Under the pieces are notes generated by a model. It saw only the letters and a list, made by a program, of their open reading frames with translations. It ran no database searches and was not told the origin of the DNA. This document shows, in pieces, positions 1 through 7,194 of a stretch of 64,000 nt of DNA. This DNA comes from CAIWHR01 sp963734085 (GTDB lineage: Bacteria > Pseudomonadota > Gammaproteobacteria > Burkholderiales > Casimicrobiaceae), in the NCBI GenBank assembly GCA_963734085.1, contig CAVTFT010000011.1, forward strand, positions 186,001 through 250,000, in the 5' to 3' direction. The translations under genes were made by a program, and so were the position numbers. Position 1 is the stretch's first letter. Each line of letters begins with the position of its first letter.

Positions 1-929
1 CGGTCGTCGCACTGCTCGAAGGACGCTACGGCAAGGCGCGGCAAGCTGCACTGGAGGCGCTCGCGATCCCGCGCTCGACCGGACTCTCGGCGCTCGTCGC
101 CGCGCGCGCCGCGCTCGAAACGCGCGATTTCGCCGCCGCCGAAGCGTTCCTCGCGCGGCCCGAAGTCCAGGCGGCAAGCCTCGCCGTGCCGAGGTTGATG
201 CTCGATGCCGAGATGAAGCTCGAAATGGCACGCCCGCTCGAAGCATTGCAGACGTTGCAGGCGTTGAAGAAGGAAGCCGGCGCGCACACGGCGGCGCTGC
301 GGCTCGAGCTTCGCGCATTGCAGGGCGCCGGGCGGCACGCCGAGATTCCGCCGCTCATCGATCAGCTCGTCAAGCGCAAGGTCTATGGTCCCGAGGAGGG
401 CGAGTACCTGCGCGCCGCGGCGCGGGCAGGCGAGTTGCGGACGCTTGCGCACGATCCGTCCGGATTGCGCGCTTACTGGAATCGGCTCTCCGACACCGAT
501 CAGCGCACCCCGAAGATCGCGCGCGCGGCGGCGCGAAGCTTCCTTGCAGCCGGCGGCGACGGCGAGGCGGCCGCGATTCTGGCGAGGAGCCTCGAGCGCA
601 ACTGGGAGTCCGACCTCGTTCTCCTCTATGCCGACTGCCGGACCGGCGATCCAACGCGGCAACTGGAGCAGGCCGAGCGGTGGCTCACCGACCACAACCA
701 GGATGAGGCGCTTCTCCACGCCTTGGGCGCCCTCTGCGTGCGGGCGCAGCTGTGGGGCAAGGCGCAGACCTATTTCGAGGCGAGCCTCGCGCTCGAGGAC
801 TCGTATCGGACGCACGTCGCGCTCGGCGACCTTCTTGCGCGACTCGGCCGTGACGGCGAGGCGAACGCGCATCTCGCCACCGCACTGAAGCTCGCGCTGG
901 CGGAGCTCGACCACGCGTCTGGCACTTAA
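1..929 (+). CDS. hemY: HemY-like TPR protein, 5' end outside window
   Basis: This is the C-terminal part of a HemY-type protein; the frame is already open at the window edge (first full codon at base 3), so the start is missing. About 308 residues are visible, made of helix-turn-helix TPR-like pairs rich in Ala, Leu and Arg. HemY proteins are inner-membrane proteins with a periplasmic or cytoplasmic TPR domain, usually encoded after hemC, hemD and hemX in proteobacteria and linked to late protoporphyrin synthesis. The membrane-anchored N-terminus is not in the window. The family call rests on the overall pattern and on motifs such as LYADCRTGD and the C-terminal ALGDLLARLGR; there is no catalytic signature. 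The gene ends in a gap with a REP-like double hairpin. Confidence 0.8.
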   Translation, partial: VVALLEGRYGKARQAALEALAIPRSTGLSALVAARAALETRDFAAAEAFLARPEVQAASLAVPRLMLDAEMKLEMARPLEALQTLQALKKEAGAHTAALRLELRALQGAGRHAEIPPLIDQLVKRKVYGPEEGEYLRAAARAGELRTLAHDPSGLRAYWNRLSDTDQRTPKIARAAARSFLAAGGDGEAAAILARSLERNWESDLVLLYADCRTGDPTRQLEQAERWLTDHNQDEALLHALGALCVRAQLWGKAQTYFEASLALEDSYRTHVALGDLLARLGRDGEANAHLATALKLALAELDHASGT

Positions 930-944
930 CGACTTCACCACCTC

Positions 945-1016
945 CGTCAGTCCCGCGAACGCGGGAATCCAGCGACTTTCGGCGAACGACACTGGGTCCC
1001 GCCTGCGCGGGGACGA
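945..1016. repeat. REP-like double hairpin between convergent genes
   Basis: Two GC-rich palindromes sit between hemY and the convergent reductase gene. The first pairs TCCCGC (951-956) with GCGGGA (961-966) around a 4-base loop. The second pairs GTCCCGC (996-1002) with GCGGGGAC (1007-1014), with one bulged G. ATCCAG (967-972) and CTGGGT (992-997) also pair across the centre. This two-hairpin layout is typical of bacterial REP elements. Given its place between two stop codons it may end transcription in both directions, although no U-tract follows. Confidence 0.75.
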
Positions 1017-1020
1017 CGGC

Positions 1021-2058
1021 TTACCTCTGCGCTTCGATCCGCGCCGCGTAGGTGAAGCTGTCGGCGAAGAAATCGTCGGCGGACAAACCGCGCGTCGCGG
1101 TGAACGTCGTCCGCGCGACGTCGATCATCGCCGGTCCCCCGCACGCATAGACCTGGTAGCCGGAGAGGTCGGCGAAATCGTCCAGGATTGCCTGATGGAC
1201 GAAGCCCGTGCGTCCGGGCCATGCGTCGTCCGGCGCAGGCTCGGACAACACGGGGATATACGTGAAGTTCGCGCTCGCCTGTTGCCACGTGCCCGGCAGG
1301 TCCGGCAGATAGAGATCGCGTTTCGCGCGCGCGCCCCAGTAGAGCACCATCGGCCGCGTCGCATCGAGACGATGGTGAAGTGCGTGCTCGATGACGCCCT
1401 TGATCGGCGCGAATCCGGTGCCGCCCGCGACGAAAATCATCGGCTTGTCGGACTCCTCGCGCAGGAAGAAGTTGCCGAGCGGACCTTCGAAGCGCAGGAT
1501 CTCGCGCCCCTTGAACTGGGTGAAGAGCTGATCCGAAAAGAAGCCTCCGGACACGTGCCGGACGTGGATCTCGAGCAGCGCATCGTCGTGCGGCGGCGTG
1601 GCGAGCGAGAAGCTGCGCCGATGGCCGTCCTTCAGCAAGAGATCGATGTACTGGCCGGCAAGGAATTGCAGCCGCTCGTTGGCCGGGAGCTTGAGCTTCA
1701 CGATCGCGACGTCCGGCGCGGGCTTGTCGATCGTTTCGATCCGGCACGGCAACTTGCGGATCCGGATGTCGCCGGCACGGCGGACCTCCTTCACTTCGAT
1801 CACGAGGTCGGTCGCGGGCTTCGCGCAGCAGAAAAGGGCGAGTCCCTGCTGCTTTTCATCGTCGGTCAGCGTCGACGCCTGATAGGCGCCGTAGTCGACG
1901 CGCCCCTCGAGGATCCTTCCCTTGCACGTGCCGCACGCGCCGTTGCGGCATCCGTACGGCAGCATCAGGTCGGCAGCCATCGCCGACTCGAGCACCGTGT
2001 CGCCGTCGGGACACGCGAACGAGTGATCGCTGGGCTTTATGGTAATCTGGTGCGGCAT
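1021..2058 (-). CDS. CDP-6-deoxy-delta-3,4-glucoseen reductase-like 2Fe-2S flavoprotein reductase
   Basis: The 345-aa protein is an NAD(P)H-dependent electron-transfer reductase. An N-terminal plant-type ferredoxin domain carries C37-x4-C42-x2-C45 and a fourth ligand at C77 or C78. It is followed by an FAD-binding barrel with the RSFS flavin motif (about 148) and an NAD-binding domain with GGTGFAP and CGGPAMI. This order (ferredoxin, FAD, NAD) matches AscD/RfbI-type reductases and phenol-hydroxylase P5-type reductases. In many betaproteobacteria such a gene stands alone without deoxysugar genes, and none are seen here, so the physiological partner is unknown. The ATG at 2058 diverges from the epimerase gene at 2130 across only 71 bases. 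Confidence 0.85.
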   Translation of the reverse strand: MPHQITIKPSDHSFACPDGDTVLESAMAADLMLPYGCRNGACGTCKGRILEGRVDYGAYQASTLTDDEKQQGLALFCCAKPATDLVIEVKEVRRAGDIRIRKLPCRIETIDKPAPDVAIVKLKLPANERLQFLAGQYIDLLLKDGHRRSFSLATPPHDDALLEIHVRHVSGGFFSDQLFTQFKGREILRFEGPLGNFFLREESDKPMIFVAGGTGFAPIKGVIEHALHHRLDATRPMVLYWGARAKRDLYLPDLPGTWQQASANFTYIPVLSEPAPDDAWPGRTGFVHQAILDDFADLSGYQVYACGGPAMIDVARTTFTATRGLSADDFFADSFTYAARIEAQR

Positions 2059-2129
2059 GAATACGGCGTCGCTTCAAGGCATTGCGAGACGTGCAGCGGC
2101 CTTGCGCGGCGGATGAAGAGGCGGCTCGA

Positions 2130-3032
2130 GTGATCCGGGTATTGTTGATTGGGTGCGGCGATGTCGCGCTGCGCACCGCCGACCTGCTCCATCCGAAGGT
2201 CCGCCTCTACGGGCTGACGCGCCGCGCCGAGGATGTCCCCAGACTGCGCGCGCACGGCGTCGTCCCCCTTGTCGGCGATCTCGACTCGCTCGCAAGCCTC
2301 TCGCGCTTGCGCGCGGCGCCGTTCGCCGTGCTGCATTTCGCGCCGCCGCCGTCCGAGGGCGGCGACGATCCGCGCACGCAAAAGTTGCTCGCGGCATTGA
2401 CGCGGGCGCGAAGCATACCACAGCGCTTCGTCTACGTTTCGACGTCGGGCGTGTACGGCGACTGCGCCGGCGCGCACGTGACCGAGACGCGGACGCGACG
2501 CGCGCAGACGCCTCGCGCCCGGCGCCGCGTTGCCGCCGAGGATTGCCTGCGCGCCTGGGCGATGCACCATCGCGTGACGCTCGCGATCCTGCGTGCGCCG
2601 GGCATCTACGCGGAAACGCGATTGCCGCTCGATCGCATCAGACAGGGCACGCCGGTGCTGGCCGACGAGGACGATGTCTTCACCAATCATATCCACGCCG
2701 CGGACCTTGCGCGCGCGACGGTTGCCGCACTGTTCCGCGGCAGGCCCAACCGCGCCTACAACGTCAACGACGACGCCGAGCTCAAGATGGGCGGCTGGTT
2801 CGATGCTGTCGCCGATGCCTTTCACCTGCCGCGACCGCCGCGCGTGTCATGGGACGAGGCCGAGCAGCGCATTGCGCCGATGCTGCTCTCGTTCATGAGC
2901 GAATCGCGGCGGCTTTCCAACGCGCGGATGAAGCGCGAGTTGCGGGTGCGGCTGCTCTACCCGACTCCGGCGCAGCTGCTCGAGGCGATCGCGCCGCGTG
3001 ATCTGAAAAAGCAGCTTGCGCTGCCCTTGTAG
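2130..3032 (+). CDS. NAD-dependent epimerase/dehydratase family protein (YeeZ-like)
   Basis: The 300-aa protein has an N-terminal Rossmann fold that begins directly at IRVLLIGCGDVA, and a YVSTSGVYGD segment typical of extended SDR enzymes and YeeZ-like proteins. The GTG at 2130 is preferred as the start because the nucleotide-binding strand begins there and GAGGCGG lies just upstream. An upstream in-frame ATG at 2082 would add 16 residues with no family character. The catalytic Tyr-x3-Lys is not obvious: the region after YVSTSGVYGD reads GAHVTETR, so the enzyme may be atypical. The substrate is unknown. Copy A of the intergenic repeat starts 3 bases after its stop codon. Confidence 0.75.
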   Translation: MIRVLLIGCGDVALRTADLLHPKVRLYGLTRRAEDVPRLRAHGVVPLVGDLDSLASLSRLRAAPFAVLHFAPPPSEGGDDPRTQKLLAALTRARSIPQRFVYVSTSGVYGDCAGAHVTETRTRRAQTPRARRRVAAEDCLRAWAMHHRVTLAILRAPGIYAETRLPLDRIRQGTPVLADEDDVFTNHIHAADLARATVAALFRGRPNRAYNVNDDAELKMGGWFDAVADAFHLPRPPRVSWDEAEQRIAPMLLSFMSESRRLSNARMKRELRVRLLYPTPAQLLEAIAPRDLKKQLALPL

Positions 3033-3035
3033 GCA

Positions 3036-3175
3036 TGAGCGCCGCACGGCCGCCCGAAGGCGCCCACGAGCCGCTGCACGGCCGCCCGAAGGCGGGTCGT
3101 GTGCAGTTGTCATCAACCGCCCTCCTCGGGAGGGGGGAGGCGCGGCCCATGCAGTGGGCAAGCCTGGGGGAGCTT
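3036..3175 (+). repeat. Intergenic repeat family, copy A (upstream of ubiA)
   Basis: About 140 bases fill the gap between the epimerase stop and the ubiA start. The same sequence occurs in inverse orientation at 16743-16883, between the patatin gene and bioA, by eye about 85-90% identical. Each copy holds two direct repeats of a GCACGGCCGCCCGAAGGCG-like unit (here near 3044 and 3076), then a conserved GTGTGCAGTTGTCA block, a purine-rich hairpin (CCTCCTC..GGGAGGGGGGAGG), and a final CCTGGGGGAG that lies a few bases before the downstream start codon and looks like a Shine-Dalgarno sequence. Confidence 0.9.
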
Positions 3176-3180
3176 ACCCC

Positions 3181-4113
3181 ATGAACAACGCTCCGCCGGT
3201 GTCGACCGCGTCCGCATCGCGCGAGCAGAGGGTGCGTGCCCGGCTCGACGCCTACGAGCGGCTCGTCCGGCTCGACAAGCCGATCGGGACGCTGCTCCTG
3301 CTCTGGCCGACGATGTCGGCGCTGTGGATCGCCGTGTTCGGCCGCCCGCCGTTGCATCTGATCGTGATCTTTGCGATGGGCACACTGCTGATGCGCTCGG
3401 CGGGGTGCGCCTTCAACGACTGGGCCGATCGCGGCTTCGATCCGTTCGTGAAGCGTACGGAGAAGCGGCCGCTCGCCGCGGGCGAAATTCCGCCGTGGGA
3501 AGCGCTGGCCGTCGCGGCCGCGCTCGCCTTCCTTGCGTTCCTGCTCGTGCTGCCGACCAATGCGACGACGATCATGATGTCGGCGCCCGCCGTCGCGATT
3601 GCCATGATCTATCCGTTTCTCAAGCGGTTTTTCGTGCTGCCGCAGGCGTTCCTCGGGCTCGTCTTCTCGTTCGGCATCCCGATGGCCTACGCGGCCGTCT
3701 ACGACGCTGTGCCCCCGCTCGCCTGGTGGTTGCTCGTCCTGAATGCGTTCTGGGTCATGGCCTACGACACCGAGTACGCGATGGTCGACCGCGACGACGA
3801 CCTCCGGCTCGGACTGCGGACATCGGCGATCGCGTTCGGGCGCTTCGACGTGTTCGCCGTGATGCTCTGTTACGCGATCTATCTCGGCGGCATGGCTTTC
3901 GTCGGCCATTATTGGCTCGCCGGGCCGATCTATTATGCGGGGCTCGTCGTGGCGTTCGCGTGCGCGCTCTGGCATTTCAAGCTGATCCGCAAACGCGATC
4001 GCGATGGCTGCTTCCGCGCCTTCCTGCACAATCACTGGCTCGGCCTCGCGGTCTTCGCGGGCATCGCGCTCGATTTCGCCGTGCGCGCGAAAGCGTGGCC
4101 GCAGACGCTGTGA
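3181..4113 (+). CDS. ubiA: 4-hydroxybenzoate octaprenyltransferase
   Basis: UbiA attaches the polyprenyl tail to 4-hydroxybenzoate, the first membrane step of ubiquinone synthesis. The 310-aa protein has about eight hydrophobic segments and both prenyl-diphosphate-binding Asp motifs: NDWADRGFDP (near residue 80) and YDTEYAMVDRDDD (near 197). The ATG at 3181 follows the GGGGGAG at the end of repeat copy A, 8-9 bases upstream, so the repeat seems to carry its ribosome-binding site. The stop codon overlaps the GTG of the DNA glycosylase (GTGA), which implies translational coupling. ubiD lies 6 kb away on the same strand; the two are not in one operon. Confidence 0.95.
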   Translation: MNNAPPVSTASASREQRVRARLDAYERLVRLDKPIGTLLLLWPTMSALWIAVFGRPPLHLIVIFAMGTLLMRSAGCAFNDWADRGFDPFVKRTEKRPLAAGEIPPWEALAVAAALAFLAFLLVLPTNATTIMMSAPAVAIAMIYPFLKRFFVLPQAFLGLVFSFGIPMAYAAVYDAVPPLAWWLLVLNAFWVMAYDTEYAMVDRDDDLRLGLRTSAIAFGRFDVFAVMLCYAIYLGGMAFVGHYWLAGPIYYAGLVVAFACALWHFKLIRKRDRDGCFRAFLHNHWLGLAVFAGIALDFAVRAKAWPQTL

Positions 4114-4664
4114 CGCTTTCGCGCGGCGCGATCGCGACCCGCGTCGGTGATCGGGGCCGCGCGGAGCGCAAGCACGGGCTGCCGCCGGTGCTCGCGCGCG
4201 ATGCGCGGGTGCTGATTCTCGGCAGCTTTCCCGGTGAGGCGTCGCTCGCGGCGAAACAGTATTACGCACACCCGCGCAACCACTTCTGGCCGCTCGTCGC
4301 CGCGCTCGTCGGCGCACCGTTGCCCTCGCTCCCGTATCGCGAACGGCTCGCCATCCTGCGTGGGCACGGCGTCGGACTCTGGGACACGATCGTCGCGTGT
4401 GAGCGCCGCGGCAGCCTCGATGGCGCGATCCGCAATGCCGAGCGTGCCGACGTCGCCCATGTGCGCCGCGCGGCGCCGGCACTGGCACTCGTCTCCTTCA
4501 ACGGCCGGACCGCGGCGCGCGCTCTCCCGATCTGGCGCGATGCGGGTTATGCGACGCTAGTGTTGCCCTCGTCGTCGCCGGCGTACACGAAACCGTTCGC
4601 GGAGAAGCTCGCGGCCTGGCGCGCGATCGGCGAATTTCTGGGCGGCGCCGCGAAATCGCGCTAG
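4110..4664 (+). CDS. DNA-deoxyinosine (hypoxanthine) glycosylase family protein
   Basis: The 184-aa protein belongs to the uracil-DNA-glycosylase superfamily, in the hypoxanthine/mismatch-specific branch. It shows the LGSFPGEASL active-site loop (about residue 35), YYAHPRNHFWP next to it, VSFNGRTA in the middle and LPSSSPAY near the C-terminus, which is the DNA-contact loop. Proteins of this group remove deaminated bases such as hypoxanthine. The GTG start at 4110 overlaps the ubiA stop by four bases, so translation is probably coupled to ubiA. I see no functional reason for this pairing. The in-frame sequence upstream of 4110 is antisense-like filler within ubiA. Confidence 0.85.
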   Translation: MTLSRGAIATRVGDRGRAERKHGLPPVLARDARVLILGSFPGEASLAAKQYYAHPRNHFWPLVAALVGAPLPSLPYRERLAILRGHGVGLWDTIVACERRGSLDGAIRNAERADVAHVRRAAPALALVSFNGRTAARALPIWRDAGYATLVLPSSSPAYTKPFAEKLAAWRAIGEFLGGAAKSR

Positions 4665-4706
4665 GATTCGCGCTGGAAATACTCGTTGCCAAACAAGTCC
4701 CACGCG

Positions 4707-5492
4707 ATGGACCTCGGGCTCACCGACAGGATCGTTATCGTCACCGGCGCGAGCAAGGGCATCGGCTACGCCTCTGCCGAAGCCTTCGCGCGTGAGGGCG
4801 CACGCGTCGCGCTCGTCTCGCGCAGCCGCGCCAATCTCGACGCGGCGTTAGCAAGGTTTCCGGCCACGCGCCACGGGCCGGTCGCGATCGTGGCCGATCT
4901 CACGCATGCCGCCGATGCGCAACGGATGGCGACGGAGGTCGAGCGCGATCTCGGCCCGATCGACGTCCTCGTCAATTCCGCCGGCGCCGCACGCCGCTAC
5001 GCGCCCGCCGACCTCGACGCCGAGGCGTGGCACGCAGCAATGGACGCGAAGTACTTCAGCTACATCCATCCGCTTGACGCGGTATTGAAGCGCATGGTCG
5101 CCCGCGGCCGCGGCGCAATCGTCAACATCATCGGCAGCGGCGGCAAGGTCGCGAACCCCGTGCATTTGCCCGGCGGCGCGGCCAACGCCGCGCTAATGCT
5201 CGCGACGACCGGCCTCGCCGCGGCGTTCGGCCCGAAGGGCATCCGCATCAACGCGATCAATCCCGGCGCCACGCTGACGGGCCGGGTGCAGGAAGGTCTC
5301 GCCGTCGAAGCGAAGATGACCGGGCTTACCGAAGGCGAACTGCTGAAGCGTAGCGAAGCGCGGATCCCGCTGGGACGCCTCGGCACGCCGGAGGAAGTCG
5401 CGCGCGTCGCGCTGTTCCTCGCGTCGGATCAGGCGAGCTACGTCACCGGCGCGATCGTGCCGATGGATGGTGGATCGAACCCGGTCGTCTAG
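4707..5492 (+). CDS. Short-chain dehydrogenase-like protein lacking the Tyr-x3-Lys pair
   Basis: The 261-aa Rossmann protein has the cofactor motif TGASKGIG (residues 13-20), the NSAG motif at 90-93 and a C-terminal YVTGAIVPMDGG typical of classical SDRs. The catalytic Ser position is kept (S144), but the segment that normally reads YxASKAA reads GGAANAA, so Tyr and Lys are replaced by G156 and N160. The ATG at 4707 is chosen; a TTG at 4686 would add seven residues. It is followed after 14 bases by fhs, so the two may be co-transcribed. It could be a non-catalytic binding protein or use different catalytic residues. Confidence 0.8.
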   Translation: MDLGLTDRIVIVTGASKGIGYASAEAFAREGARVALVSRSRANLDAALARFPATRHGPVAIVADLTHAADAQRMATEVERDLGPIDVLVNSAGAARRYAPADLDAEAWHAAMDAKYFSYIHPLDAVLKRMVARGRGAIVNIIGSGGKVANPVHLPGGAANAALMLATTGLAAAFGPKGIRINAINPGATLTGRVQEGLAVEAKMTGLTEGELLKRSEARIPLGRLGTPEEVARVALFLASDQASYVTGAIVPMDGGSNPVV

Positions 5493-5506
5493 CCCGCGGA
5501 ATACTC

Positions 5507-7180
5507 GTGCTGACCGACATCGAAATCGCGCAGCAGGCACGGCAGAAGCCGATCGGCGAAATCGCCGCGCAGCTCGGCATTCCCGACGAGGCGATCGAAC
5601 CTTACGGCCGCACCAAGGCCAAGGTGTCGCTCGACTGGCTCGCCGGAATGCCGGCACGCGCGGGGGCCAAGCTGATCCTCGTTTCGGCGATCAGTCCCAC
5701 GCCGGCCGGCGAGGGCAAGACGACGACGACCGTCGGACTCGGCGACGCGCTCAGGCGTCTCGGCCGGAGCACGGTGATCTGCCTGCGCGAACCCTCGCTT
5801 GGCCCGGTGTTCGGAATGAAGGGAGGCGCGGCCGGCGGCGGCTATGCGCAGGTCGTGCCGATGGAAGACATCAATCTTCATTTCACCGGCGACTTCCACG
5901 CGATCGGCGTCGCCAACAACCTGCTCTCAGCGCTGATCGACAACCATGTCCACCACGGCAACGCGCTCGGGATCGACGTGCGGCGCATCACGTGGAAGCG
6001 CGTCGTCGACATCAACGATCGCGCGCTGCGCGACCTCACGCTGGCGCTCGGCGGTCCGGCCAATGGCTATCCGCGGCAGGACGGCTTCGACATCGTCGCC
6101 GCCTCCGAGGTGATGGCGATCTTCTGCCTCGCCGAATCGATCGCCGACCTCAAGGCGCGCCTCGCGAAGATCGTCGTCGCCTACACGCGCGATCAGAAGC
6201 CGGTCCACGCCGGCGACCTCGACGCGCAGGGCGCGATGACGGTCCTGCTCAAGGACGCGCTGAAGCCCAATCTCGTGCAGACGCTCGAGAACACGCCGGC
6301 GCTCATCCACGGTGGGCCGTTCGGCAACATCGCGCACGGCTGCAACTCGGTGATTGCGACCAAGGCCGCGCTGAAGCTCGCCGATTACGTCGTCACCGAG
6401 GCGGGCTTCGGCGCCGACCTCGGCGCCGAGAAGTTCATCGACATCAAGTGCCGGAAGTCCGGGCTCAAACCCGACCTCGTCGTCCTGGTGGCGACGATCC
6501 GCGCACTCAAGTTCCACGGCGGTGCCGACGTCGGCGAGCTGATCCGCGAGAATTTACAGGCGCTGGAAAAAGGCATCGCGAATCTCGAGCGCCACATGAT
6601 CAACATCCGCAGCCACTACGGGCTGCCCTGCGTGGTCGCGATCAACCGCTTCACGTCCGACACCGACGCGGAGATCGCGCTCCTCAAGAGGAAGATCGCG
6701 CACCACGACGCACCGATCGTCGAAGCGCGGCACTGGGCCGAAGGCGGCGCCGGTGCGGAGCCGCTCGCGCGGACCGTCGTCGACGTGATCCAGCGCGTCC
6801 CGGCGGATTTCCGGTTCGTCTACGACGACGACGACACGCTGTGGGAGAAGATGAACAAGATCGCGAAGACGATCTACGGCGGCTCCGACGTGACCGCCGA
6901 CAGCAAGGTGCGCGCGCAGATCAAGCGGCTGCAGGCGGAAGGCTACGGCCACTATCCAGTGTGCGTGGCGAAGACGCAATACTCGTTCTCGACCGACCCG
7001 CTGCTGCGCGGCGCGCCGTCCGGCCACGTCGTCAACGTCCGCGAGGTGCGGCTCGCAGCCGGCGCCGAATTCATCGTGATGGTCTGCGGCGACGTGATGA
7101 CGATGCCGGGCCTGCCGAAGGAGCCTTCGGCGGCGAAGATCGACATCACCGACGACGGGAAGGTGGTCGGACTCTTTTGA
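5507..7180 (+). CDS. fhs: Formate--tetrahydrofolate ligase
   Basis: Fhs makes 10-formyl-tetrahydrofolate from formate, ATP and tetrahydrofolate in one-carbon metabolism. The 557-aa length fits the family (about 555-560). The ATP-binding loop TPAGEGKTT is at about residues 65-73, followed by REPSLGPVFGMKGGAAGGGYAQV-like blocks characteristic of the enzyme (near 90-115), and MPGLPKEPSA near the C-terminus. The start is GTG at 5507 with a weak GCGGA upstream. It lies 14 bases after the SDR gene and converges with the haloperoxidase-like gene, whose stop is only 14 bases away, so there is no room for separate terminators. Confidence 0.97.
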   Translation: MLTDIEIAQQARQKPIGEIAAQLGIPDEAIEPYGRTKAKVSLDWLAGMPARAGAKLILVSAISPTPAGEGKTTTTVGLGDALRRLGRSTVICLREPSLGPVFGMKGGAAGGGYAQVVPMEDINLHFTGDFHAIGVANNLLSALIDNHVHHGNALGIDVRRITWKRVVDINDRALRDLTLALGGPANGYPRQDGFDIVAASEVMAIFCLAESIADLKARLAKIVVAYTRDQKPVHAGDLDAQGAMTVLLKDALKPNLVQTLENTPALIHGGPFGNIAHGCNSVIATKAALKLADYVVTEAGFGADLGAEKFIDIKCRKSGLKPDLVVLVATIRALKFHGGADVGELIRENLQALEKGIANLERHMINIRSHYGLPCVVAINRFTSDTDAEIALLKRKIAHHDAPIVEARHWAEGGAGAEPLARTVVDVIQRVPADFRFVYDDDDTLWEKMNKIAKTIYGGSDVTADSKVRAQIKRLQAEGYGHYPVCVAKTQYSFSTDPLLRGAPSGHVVNVREVRLAAGAEFIVMVCGDVMTMPGLPKEPSAAKIDITDDGKVVGLF

Positions 7181-7194
7181 CGTTTCGACGTCCG

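Noticed and set aside
3036..3180. Repeat copy A as a CRISPR-like or tandem array
   Set aside because: Only two internal units, no regular spacers; it is a dispersed repeat with one other copy.
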